In this document: positions 12,944-25,052 of the stretch, piece after piece
How the letters are laid out: every line of letters begins with the position of its first letter
How positions within the stretch are numbered: position 1 is the stretch's first letter
Assembly (NCBI GenBank): GCA_014898425.1
Contig: RCSZ01000023.1
Span: 248,001 to 312,000, forward strand
DNA length: 64,000 nucleotides
Origin: Botryotinia globosa
Lineage: Eukaryota > Ascomycota > Leotiomycetes > Helotiales > Sclerotiniaceae
Direction of reading: 5' to 3'
The notes under the pieces: model-generated
Database searches by the model: none
What the model was told of the DNA's origin: nothing
The model's input: only the letters and a program-made list of their open reading frames with translations
Program-made: the position numbers and the translations under genes

Positions 12944-14278
12944 GTAATTTAATAGATTATAAAATAAAGAATATTTATTAATTAAATATATATAGTAAAA
13001 TAAAACTTAATTTTATTTAGTATTGTATTAATAAATAAAATATTTGTATTTCTAAAAAGAGTAATTATTAAAATAATCTTCTAAATTGAAAGTGTATTTT
13101 TAAATATTAAAACAAATATTTATTTTAATAGATTGATATATTAATTTATTTAAAAAGAAATAATAAAGTTATAAATAATATATCGGATATAAAATGATTT
13201 TATTTTATTATTAAATTATATTTTGATTTTATATATAAAAAAGGGGATGATATAGATAATAATAGTTTTATATAAAGTTGAAATTGAAAGGTTATTAATT
13301 GTTTTTATAAGATTATAGATATAATATATTATTATTTGAATTTTGATAGTTTTTATAATTATATATTTTTTAAAAAAGAGTTTTTTATTAAATCAAATTT
13401 TGAATTATTTTAAAATAGATTATATTTCATTTTTGATTGTAATAATTGATATAATAATAAACTTTTTATTAATAATATAAAAAGGAGTGTAATCTTTTCT
13501 TTTTTTAATGAAATAAATCATTTCGAATTTCTTAAAAGCAAAAGCAATCTTATTATTATTGTTTTATTTAAGGATTTTTTTTATATTATTTATTAGAATA
13601 AAAATATTAATATTCAGAAATTAGAAGGTTTGATATAGATAAAAATTATCAATATATTTGAAATATAATTTTATATTTTGTAATATAAGTTTAATTAGAT
13701 ATAATATATATAAAACTAAAAAGAAAAAGAAGTTTTATAATATTTTATATATAATTTTGTAATTAGATATAATTGAATTTTTTAAATAAATTCGAATATA
13801 TCGATTGATAAGAAAGGAATCGATTAGTTTTAAAAGAATCAAAGATTAGTTTTATTTAATTATTCTTTTTAATAGTTTTTGCTTTAGAAATATATCGAAG
13901 ATGTTTTAAATATCTATAGTAATTATAATAATTTCCAATCTTTAGGAAAAAACAATTTCTATATTATATATAAAATAAATAATTAGATTTATAGTAATTT
14001 TTTTAGAAAAAACTTTTTTATATTATAGATTAAGGATATTATTGATTAGTATAGTTTATATTAAATAATAGGTTATAATTCTCTTCAAACCTTTTGAGAT
14101 ATAGAAAATAAATACGATTGATTATTAAAAGCAGATAAAGGATCTATTCTTTTTATCGATTTTAGATAATATAGCTACTTTAACAAATTTCCAGATTTAC
14201 AGAATAAAACTGAGTGTTAGGTATTAGTTGTAAACCTTATATAAAGCATCATCGACTACTAACTAATAAACCTTTAGT
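12944..14278 (+). mobile_element. Family U repeat, copy U2, middle segment
   Basis: This continues copy U2 after the Gypsy H1 insertion. It aligns with copy U1 positions 1-765 from about 13490 onward, and with the reverse of 17500-18866 in copy U3. It ends in the sequence actaataaacctttagt at 14262-14278, which recurs as actagtaaaccttgagt at 20411-20427, where the element resumes. Confidence 0.75.
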
Positions 14279-17200
14279 TGCTCAGATCAATACAACATTC
14301 CAAAATCAAGATATCTTCGTATTTCCGACTTTATTATACAGGATTAACTCTCTACATCTTCTATAAACCCTTTCATTTAATCCAATAATTGCTTTTATAA
14401 CAATATTATTAAATAATAAATTTATAATAATTAAATCACTCCTTGTAATTATTAAATCTTAGATTTATATATCTATTAAATCTATAATCTCTATTTAATT
14501 TTAATTAATCTTATATAATTAAAAGAAAAAAAAGTAGAATAAATATTTAAGCATTTTCTTTTTTCAAAATCAATCACTATAATTAAAATACTATTTCAAA
14601 TATATTAAATATTATTAAAAAGCAGTTTGATATTTTTAAATATAATATGAAAAGTAAATATATAATTATTATAAATCTTGTAATATTATTCGATATTTTT
14701 GTAGTATTTTATATAAATATATTTAATATAATTTTTATAAAGGAATTTATTGGTTTTATAATTAATTTTATAATTATTATTGTTTTTATCGATATTATTA
14801 TTCCTTTTTTATCTTTCAAAATCTATATTCAATTTTCTATTTATATTATATTTATTATTAGCTCTAAAACCTTTATAAAAACAATTAAATTTGATAGTAT
14901 AAATGATATTAGAAATAATATATTCTTTAAATCTAGAAATATATAATTCAAGAAAACCTTTTATAATTTTATATCAAAAAGAAGTTTTATTTCAAATTAT
15001 ATTCAATATTAGGATCAAAGATTATTTATTAAATATAAACCCCTAATTTTATTCAATTGATTCTTTATTTTTGTTTTTTAATAATATTTAATAAAAATTA
15101 TTAAAGATTTCTTTTTAATTAATATCTCAATAATCTTATCTACAATTATAAGCTAAACTATTATTTTTGTGATTAATAATATTTGTGATTTGTTTTATAA
15201 TAAATATAATTAATAAAAGGTATTACAAATATTAAATACTATATCCCTAATTATTCTAGAGATTTAATATAATTATATAATTATAGAAATTTCTATTTTC
15301 TTTATAAATTTAAACAATAAAATAATTATAATAAACAAGATTTTTGTTTTTAATAAAACCTTTATATAAATAAAAAAGTATTCAATTATTATTAAATCTT
15401 TTAATTATAGAATTAATAAATACTTCAATAGAATTATTTAGATTATTTTATTTATTGAAATAATCTATTCTTTTATTTTCTTTAATATTAATAATCCTTT
15501 CAGATTAATTGAAAAGAAGTATATTGTAGTTTGATATAATCTAGGCTATTAAAAATACTACTTTTTTTCCAAATATAATTAATTCTCTCTTTATATTTAT
15601 TATAATTATCAAATAAATATATATAAGGGATTAATAGATATTAATTGTATAATGTTATTTAAATATATTAATTATTATAATTCATTTGAAATTAAATATA
15701 ATAAATACTTTATTATCCTTTAATATAAAAATAATATTATAATACTTTTTATCAAAAATAAGCTCAAGATTATTCAGAAGGTAAAGAAGATTTAATATAA
15801 AATAATTAATATATCTATTAAAATCTTTAAAATAAAAATATTCAATATTTTTATAATTGTAATTATAAAGCTTACTAACAAATATGAATATAATATTATT
15901 ATCGTTTAATATAAATAAACTGAATTTATTCTTATTATTAATTAAATTTTAATTTAAAATTAAATATAAGTTTTTATAATTATAATTCAAATATAAGCTT
16001 TTACAATTGTAATCCAAATATCTATTCTCTTTCAAATAAAGGTTTCTAAATTACATTTAAAAACAAATAGAGGAAAAAACAAGAATATCCTTTATTATAT
16101 ATTAAATTCTAATAAATTTAATATATTCAATTCAAAAAAAATATTTTATTAATATTAATATAATATAATAAATTTTATAATAAAATCTATAATCGATAGA
16201 TTTAATAATACAATTTTTAGATTTATTAAGCTAATATTAATAGAAATATCTTTATATATATAATAATTTTTGTAATCTCTAATATCTAATGAATCGATAT
16301 TATATATATTCAAGAATTCTAGATAGTTATTGATATATAAATTCAAAATCATTTAAATTACAATTATTATATTCTGATAAACTTCTAAGATTTTAAGAAT
16401 TTTGAAAAGCTAGATTGTTTTTGGATTATAATATATATATATATAAAAATATTGATTTATATATATAATAATATTATTTTATATATAATAAAAACTTTTT
16501 CTAAATCAATATAAATAGGAATATTATATTTAATTTATATTATTAATTGGGTAATAATAAAGTAATTGATTATATATTCTATTTAGTTTTATTATTTTGA
16601 TATTTAGTAAAAAGCAATTTCAATATTTAATATTATATATTCGAATTAGAGATATAATCCAAATACAAAGATTCAGATTTAATATATTAGTTTAATAATA
16701 ATAATATAAATTTTATTAATATTTCTAACAAATTTATATATAAAGCTGGTTATATTATTAATCTTATTTTCTCAAATATCCTTTTTATTAAAATTATTAT
16801 TAGAGAAGATATATATAGTAATTTGAATTACAAAATACAAATTACTATTATTCTAGAATAAAGTATAATTTTATTAGAGCAATATTATTATAGGATTCTA
16901 AAGATAGAATTAGAAAAACTCTTTGATTTAATATATATTAGTATAATCTGTTTTCCTAATTCTCTTTTTTTTATAAATAAAATTGCAATTGAGGTATATA
17001 TAATAGACTTTATAACAATAATAAATATTATTATTTATATAATTAGTAAATCTAATAAAGAAGATGATAAAATTATATTATAATAGATTTTTGAATATAA
17101 GGAAATATATTGGAATTATTTTTATAGATTTAATATTTTAGGTAAGAATATCCTTTAAATAATTCAAATCTTTTACAAAATAATTTGATAAATAAAATAC

Positions 17201-20200
17201 AATTATTAAAAGAATATTATAAATAGAATTAAAGATAATAAAGAGTTTTATAAGGTTATTAATTGATACAAACTAAAGTTTAGTTTGAAATTGTTTTTAT
17301 TATTTGTTAATAAAAACTTTATTAAAAATATTATAAAAAAAACTGAAGTTTTATATAAGGAGATTCTTAATCATTTTAATCCTTTTAATAATCTTAAATA
17401 TAATCCCTTTGAAAATTAGAATAAATCGAGCATTTTAGAATAATTTTAATTTGTTTTAATGGAAGAGATCGAATACAATATTATTGAGATCTTCAGTATC
17501 TCTTTAGGTATTGATTATATTACAATACAAATATTCAAGATTTATTGGCTAATAGTTAGCAATGTTTTATATAAACTTTATAATTAATATCTAATACTTA
17601 GTTTTATTCTATAAATCTAAAACCTTGTTAAAATAGTTACATTATTTATGGTTAATAAAAAGAATAAATCCTTTATTTATTTCTAATAATTAATTACATT
17701 TATCTTTTATATTTCAAAAGGCTTGGAGAGAATTATAGTTTATTATCTAATATAAATTGTATTAATTAATAGTATTTTTAATTTATAATATAAAAAAATC
17801 CTTTCTAAAAGAATTATTATAGATTTAATTGTTTATTTTATATACATTATAAAAACTGCTTTTTCTTAAGAATTGAAAGTTATTATAATCACTATAGATA
17901 TTTAAAATGTTTTTAATATATTTCTAAAGCAAAGATTATTAAAAAGAATAATTAAACAAAATTGACCTCTAATTTTTCTAAAATTAATCAATTCCTTTCT
18001 TATTAATCAATATATTCGAATTTGTTTAAAGAATTTAATTATATTTAATTATAAAGTTATATATAAAATATTATAGAATTTCTTTTTTTCTTTAATTTTA
18101 TATATATTATATTTAACTAAATTTATATTATAAAATATAAAATTATATTTCGAATATATTGATAACCTTTGTTTATATTAAATCTTTCAGTTTTTAAATA
18201 CTAATATTCTTATTCTAATAAATAATATAAAAAAGATTTTCAAATAAAATAATAATAATAAAATAGTTTTTATTTTCGAGAAATTCAAAATGATTTATTT
18301 TATTAAAAAAAAAAGGAATTATATTTCTCTTTATATTATCAATAAAAAGCTTATTATTATATTAATTATTATAATCAAAAATAAAGTATAATTTATTTTA
18401 AAATAATTTAAAGTCTGATTTAATAAGAAACTGTTTTTAAAAAAATATATAGTTATAAGAATTATTAAAATTCAAATAATAATATATTATATCTATAATT
18501 TTATAAAGATAATTAATAGCTTTTTAGTTTTAGTTTTATATAAAATTATTATTATCTATATTATTCCCTTTTTTATATATAGAATCGAAATATAATTTAA
18601 TAATAGAATAAAATCAATTTATATTTAATATATTATTTATAATCTTATTATCTCTTTCCAAATAAATTAATATATTAATCTATTAAAACAAATATTTGTT
18701 TTAATATTTAGAAATATATTTCTAATTTGAAAGATTATTTTAATAATTACTTTTTTTAGAAATATAGGTATTTTATTTATTAATATAATATTAAATAAAA
18801 TCAAATTTCGTTTTGCTATATATATTTAGTTAATAAATATTTTTTATTTTATAATTTGTTGGATTACATTTTCATTTATTATTAAAAATAAAGATACTAA
18901 TTAATAACAAAAACCTAAAATCAAAATTCAATATCTAGAAATAATTCTTTTTAATATTATATATCTTATATTATAGCTTTTATATTTCTTTTTAGAGTAT
19001 TAAATAAATTTAATAAAAAGTATTAATAAAGAAATAATAATTATTAATTTCAAGAAATAATAATTATTAATTTCAAGAAGTAATGATTTCATTTTCCTTT
19101 TAATAAGATTTTAATTTTTTTAAATAATTCTCAATAAATTATTAATAGAAAAAGATTTATTGAATATAAATATATAATATATTAAAATAAAGAGTAAATT
19201 GTTATTAATTTGAATTCAATTAATAATATTTTGTATATCTTTGATTCAAAAACAATTGGAATTTATATAAATCTCAAATATATTCTAAGAACTTTTTTAT
19301 TTAATAAATAATATTTATAGCTTTATATTGATAATATTTTAGTAATCTAGTGTAATCTAATATTTATATAGTAATATATTCGATTCCTTTTAATAAGTCT
19401 TTTATATTTGTTAAGATACTATATAGATCTTTGATATCAGGGTTTACTAATCCTTTGGATATATAGATATTGAGAGGAATGAGGTTATCAATAAGTTTAT
19501 TGATCTTAGGGTTTATAAATCCATTTAAAACCTAGGATTTATTTTAATATCTATTATCAATAAAGTAGAAATTATTATTAAAAAGCTTTGTAATTAAATA
19601 GAACAATTCTAATAAAAAAAATAATAATCTATTTTTTTAAATATTTATAACAAATAGAATCTTGTCTATATAATTAAACTTCCTTTAAAGTTGGATTTGT
19701 TAAGAAAGATATTATATTATATTCTAATTATATATATAGAATATAGGGATTTCATATAGTATTATAGAAAATTCTAATATTAAGATATTAATTTGGAATA
19801 TTCCTATAGCTATTAAAAGATTTCTAAATATTTGATATTATATTATAAATTATTAATTTAATTTGGAAAATAATCTAAATAATTACTTTTATTTCTATTC
19901 TTATTGATAATGAAAGGTTTTAATTATCTTTTATTTCTAATATTATAATTACTAATATTAATTGAATTCTTCGAAATTATTTGATTTTATATTATTATTT
20001 ATTTTTGTTCAAAGCATCCAATTATTTCTTTTCTTTTTTCTCTTTTTTTTTTTTTCTTTTTAATCGAATCCTATCTTTTCTTTATCTAATTTAAATAATA
20101 ATTAAAGAATACAATAGGAATATTATTTAGTATTTATATATCTTATAAATATATATCTTTATAATTTATATTTTTTTATTTCTAAAAAACTATATTTAAT

Positions 20201-20410
20201 TTTTCAAAGTTTTGAAAATATTATTAGTTTTATTTCAATTAATGAAAAAGAAATTACTCAAATAAACCTTGATTTTTATATATATAAATTGTTTTTTAAA
20301 ATATTAAATAAATTTATAGCTTAATATATTTTTATATCCCTCAGAAGATTCCTAGAATTGGTTTTAAGCTAGCTTGATAGATATTAATAAATACTACTAC
20401 TACTATTACT
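14279..20410 (-). mobile_element. Family U repeat, copy U3, near full length (6.1 kb)
   Basis: This is the longest copy of family U, inserted in reverse inside copy U2. It is bounded by about 17 bp imperfect direct repeats (14262-14278 and 20411-20427), best read as a target-site duplication because copy U1 has the site once and uninterrupted. Its 5' end (right side) begins with AGT triplets near 20384-20410, followed by about 380 bp of leader and a purine-rich, lysine-coding stretch near 20030-20090. Its 3' end is GTATTGATCTGAG read on the minus strand. The long, variable duplication and the truncated relatives suggest a target-primed (LINE-type) element, but I cannot confirm a reverse transcriptase. 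Confidence 0.7.
16155..16360 (-). pseudogene. Conserved open stretch of the family U internal protein
   Basis: The 65-residue minus-strand frame gives NNYLEFLNIYNIDSLDIRDY and ends LY plus stop. The same peptide with conservative changes is read from copy U2 (21605-21796, plus strand) and, with one stop, from copy U1 (about 1950-2150, plus strand). It lies in the element's sense strand, and in all three copies the frame ends at the same stop, so it is probably the C-terminus of a real element protein. Upstream in frame all copies show a KVI..LF..LKILEVYQ-like segment. I do not recognise the family. Confidence 0.45.
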
Positions 20411-23400
20411 ACTAGTAAACCTTGAGTATTCACATTATAATATAATCGATATCTGAAGAGATACTAAAGATCTCAATAATATTATATTCAATCTTTTCTA
20501 TTAAAATAGATTGGAATTATTTTAAAATATTTAATTTATTCTAATTTTTAAAGGAATTATATTCAAGATTATCAAAAGTATTAAAATAATTGAGAATCTT
20601 TTTATATAGAATTTTAATTTTCTTTATAATATTTTCAATAAGACTTTTATTAATAAATAATAAAAACAATTTTAGATTAAATTGTAATTTATATTAATTA
20701 ATAATTTTATAAAGCTTTTTATTATTTTTGATTTTATTTATAATATTCTTTTAATAATTATATTTTATTTATTGAATCATTTTATAAAAAGTTTGAATTA
20801 TTTGAGAAATATCTTTATCTAAAATATTATATTTATATAAATAATCCCAATATATCTTTTTATATTTAGAGACTCATTATAATATAATTTTTTTTTTATT
20901 AAATTTATTAATTATATAAATAATAGTATTTATTATTATTATAAAGTTTATTATATATATTTCGATTACAATTTCATTTATAAAAAAAAAGAATTAGAAA
21001 AATAAATTATATTAATATATATTAAATCAAAGAGTTTTTTTAATTCTATTTTTAGAATTTTAAAATAATATTATATTAATAGAATTATATTTCATTTTAA
21101 AATAATAATGATTTATATTTTATAATTCAAATTATTATATATATCTTTTTTAATAATAATTTTAATAAAAGAAATATTTAAGAAGATAAAATTAATAATA
21201 TAATTAGCTTTATATATAAATTTGTTAAAAATATTAATAGAATTTATATTATTATTATTAAATTAATACATTAGATTCAAACCCTTATATCTGAATTATA
21301 TTTCTAATTTAAATATATAATATTAAATATTAAAATCGCTTTTTATTAAATATCAAAATAATAAAATTAAATGGGATATATAATCAATTGTTTTATTATT
21401 ATTTAATTAATAATATAAATTGAATATAATATTTCTATTTATATTAATTTAGAAAAAGCTTTTATTGTATATAAAATAATATTATTATATATATAAATTA
21501 ATATCTTTATATATATATATTATAATTCAAAAATAATTTAACTTTTCAAGATTTTTAAGATTCTAAAAATCTATTAAAATATAATAATTATAGGTCAAAT
21601 AGTTTTGAATTTGTATATTGATAATTATTTAGGGTTTTTGAATATATATAATATTGATTTATTGAATATCAAAAATTACAAAAATTATTGTATATATAGA
21701 AATACTTTTATTAATATTAATTCAATAAATTTAAAGATTATATTATTAGATTTGTTGATTATAGATTTTATTATAAAATTTATTATATTATATTAATATT
21801 AATAGAATATTTTTTTAAAATTGAATATACTAAATTTATTAGAATTTTGTATATAATAAAGAATATTCTTATCCTTTTCTCTATTTGTTTTTGAATATAA
21901 TTTAAGAATTCTTATTTAAAAAAGGATAGATATTTAAGTTATAATTATAAAAACTTATGTTTGGATTATAACTATAAAAGCTTATATCTAATCCTAAATT
22001 GAAATTTAATTGATAACAAAAATAGATTTAGTTTATTTATATTAAATGATAATAATATTATATTTATATTTATTAATAAACTTTATAATCACAATTACAA
22101 AAATATTGAATATCTTTGTTTTAAAAACTTCAATAAATATATTAATCATTTTATATTAAATCTTCCTTATCTTTCAAATAATTTTGAATTTATTTTTGAT
22201 AGAAAGTATTATAATATTATTTTTATATTAAAAAATAATAAAGTATTTATTATATTTAATTTTGAATAAATTATAATAATTAGTATATTTAAGTAATATT
22301 ATATAAATAATATTTATTAATCCTTTATATATATATTTATTTAATAATTATAATAAATATAAAAAAAGAATTAGTTATATTTAAAGAAAAAGTAGTATCC
22401 TTAATAACCTAAATTATATCAAATTATAATATATTTCTTTTCAATTAGTCTAAAAAAGCTATTAATATTAAAAAAATAAAAAAACGAATTATTTCAATAA
22501 ATAAAATAATCTGAATAATTCTATTAGAATATTTATTAATTCTATAATTAAAGGATTTAATAATAATTAAATACTTTTTTATTTATATAAAGAGTTTATT
22601 AAAAATAAAAGTTTTATTTATTATAATTGCTTTATTGTTTAGATTTATAAAGAAAATAGGGATTTTTATAATTATATAATTATATCAAATTTCTAGAATA
22701 ATTAGAGATATAGTATTTAATATTTATAATATTTCTTATTGATTATATTTATTATAAAACAAATTACAAATATTATTAATTATAAAAATAATAATTCAAT
22801 TTATAATTATAAATAAAATTATTAGAATATTAATTAAAAAAAAACCTTTAATAATTTCCATTAAATATTATTAAAAAATAAAAATAAAGGATTAATTAAA
22901 TAGAATTAAGGATTTATATTTAATAAATAATCTTTAATTTCAATATTAAATATAATTCGAAATAAAACCTTTTTTTAATATAAAATTATAAAAGGTTTTC
23001 TTGAATTATATATTTCTAAATTTAAAAAGTATATTGTTTTTAATATTATTTGTATTATTAAATTTAACTGTCTTTATAAAAGTTTTAGAATTAATAATAA
23101 ATGTAATATAAATAGAAAATTAAATATAAATATTAAAAAATATAAAAGAAATAATAATATTGATAAAGATAATAATAATTATAAAATTAATTATAAAACT
23201 AATTAATTCCTTTATAAAAGTTATATTAAATATATTTATATAAAATATTATAAAAGTATTGAATAATATTACAAGATTTATAATAATCATACATTTGCTT
23301 TTTATATTGTATTCAAAAATATTAAATTGCTTTTTGATAATATCTAATATATTCAAAATAATATTTTGATTATAATAGTCGATTTTGAAAAAAGAAAACA

Positions 23401-23672
23401 TTTAAATATTCATTTTATTTCTTTTTTTTTTAGTTATATAAAATTGATTGAAATTGAATAAGAATTATGAATCCAATAAATATATAAATCTAAAATTTAA
23501 TAATTACAAAAAACAATTTAATATAATAAATCCACTATCCAATAATATTATTATAAAAATAATTATTGAATTAAATAAAAAGATTTATAAAAAATATAAA
23601 GAGTTAATTCTATATAATAAAATCAGAAATACAAAAATACCTCGATTTTGAAATATTGTATCGATCTGTGAT
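20411..23672 (+). mobile_element. Family U repeat, copy U2, 3' segment
   Basis: This completes copy U2 after the U3 insertion. It is collinear with copy U1 from about 755 to 3998, including the shared 3' end TATTGTATCGATCTGTG. A local tandem doubling of about 39 bp lies near 21930-21990 and is absent from U1. The sense frame 23448-23651 stays open for 67 residues and matches the C-terminal stretch of U1, ending NTKIPRF before a stop where U1 reads on as WNVVSICG. Confidence 0.78.
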
Positions 23673-24004
23673 TGAATATAATAGAGATATAATATAAGTA
23701 TTTTATGAAAATTCGAATACTATTTTAAGATTCGAGTATTGTTTGAAGATTCGGAAACCATAAAAATATCATTTTATTAACATTAGTATTATTAATGTTA
23801 TAGAAATATTACTTTATTAATACTGAAATTATACTTCCATCGTTTTATATCCCTACTTGTGTCGTTAAGATAGTTTATTTAATTTTTATATATATTAAGC
23901 TTGAATTGATAAGTTGAAGATACTATTAATCCTAAATCTAATGAATTAATGAGCTTTTTTGATTATATTTTCAATAAAAGTTTTCACAATTATAATAGAT
24001 CTAA
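23673..24004. other. Spacer left of the GC-rich inverted-repeat element
   Basis: This is unique-looking sequence, less AT-converted than the surrounding repeats, with short direct repeats of a gattcgagtatt type near 23718-23755 and an attaatgttatagaaatat type near 23775-23830. I see no coding frame or RNA gene. Confidence 0.5.
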
Positions 24005-24389
24005 TAGTCGGCTCTTATAAGCGGCCTCCTAGTTCCTAATCGGGGAAAGCGGTTGTCCTCGGAAAGCGATTGTTCCTAAAAAATCTTGGTATATATTTTA
24101 TTCAATTCTGAAAAAAAAATAATGGATTTGATATTATTGAATTATTATAATCTTATTAAATTCAATAATATTATCTATTACATTTAACTTTAATTTTATT
24201 TATTATAATAAATAGAATAAATAAATAATAAGAATCAATATTTTATTAATAATTATATAATTTATAAAGATTGTAGTTGATATAATTCAATTATTATAGT
24301 ATTTTCGAAGTTTTTTAGGGACAACCGCTTTCCGGGGACAACCGCTTTCTCCGACTAGGAACTAGGAGGCCGTTTATAAGAGCCGACTA
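24005..24389. mobile_element. MITE-like DNA transposon with long GC-rich terminal inverted repeats
   Basis: Two inverted repeats of about 75 bp (24007-24080 and 24312-24387) face each other across about 230 bp of AT-rich filler. Both start GTCGGCTCTTATAA and run through GGCCTCCTAGTTCC and two tandem AAAGCGGTTGTCC-like units. TA dinucleotides at 24005-24006 and 24388-24389 could be the target duplication; the palindromic flank leaves the exact edge open by two or three bases. There is no coding capacity, so it would depend on a transposase elsewhere. A TA target and short internal region suit a Tc1/mariner or pogo-like relative. Its arms are the most GC-rich sequence in the region, so it arrived after most of the RIP. 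Confidence 0.85.
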
Positions 24390-24966
24390 TTATTCATTAA
24401 ATATTATTCAAAACCTTCCGAATTGCTTGTTTTTAAATTCAGAATTCGATGAATCTATGAATTGTGAGTTTTCAGTGTCTTATTCTTATATTTCCAAATC
24501 TTCGAGATAATTAAAAAAATCAATTCTTTATTTCCACTTTTTGTTTCAAGTTCTAAGAATTTGATTCAATCATTGAACGAACTTATTCATATATTGAATT
24601 AGATTTTATATACAAAATATAACATTGTAATAGATTTTATATACATAATATAGTTATTTGACTATTATAATTTACAGCAAATTATCCTCAACCATTTAGT
24701 AATAAAAAAGCGAATATTCAATATTTATCTATACATAATAAATGCTTTCTACAAATCTTTACCTTTTTTATTAGAATCTATATCGTTAAAATTAAATTGT
24801 CATTGTTGATATGCTCAGAAACTATAGATTCCATCAATTGTTTTTCTTTAAATAATTATTTTCTGGAAGCATGATTACCTTTTCTCTAATTGCTTTGATA
24901 TTTTTATCTATAATACAAAACTAACTTTTTTAATTGCTTTAATGGTCTGAGTAGGAATTTTGTATG
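24390..24966. other. Spacer with moderate AT content, no gene seen
   Basis: No open frame or homology to the other repeats is visible. There is a small tandem doubling, agattttatatacaaaatata and agattttatatacataatata, near 24602-24650. Base composition is less extreme than in the RIP-converted repeats. Confidence 0.4.
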
Positions 24967-25012
24967 GTATCCCCACCGTACCCCCACGTTGTACGGTACC
25001 CGATGGGGATAC
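24967..25012. other. GC-rich hairpin
   Basis: A 9 bp stem GTATCCCCA (24967-24975) pairs with TGGGGATAC (25004-25012). An inner 6 bp stem CCGTAC (24976-24981) pairs with GTACGG (24991-24996), leaving a 9-base loop and a 7-base bulge on the 3' side. It is GC-rich in a region that is otherwise almost entirely A and T. It sits about 40 bp from the 3' end of the family U copy at 25053. It may be the tip of another element or part of the insertion target. Confidence 0.6.
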
Positions 25013-25052
25013 GGTGTCTGAACTGTACTCCTGATTGGGTATGCACCAATTT

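Noticed and set aside
21470..21500. INLEKAFIVY peptide resembling motif A of LINE reverse transcriptase
   Set aside because: The following residues lack the later reverse transcriptase motifs in any copy, and the frame ends at a shared stop about 300 bp on. Not enough to call a reverse transcriptase.
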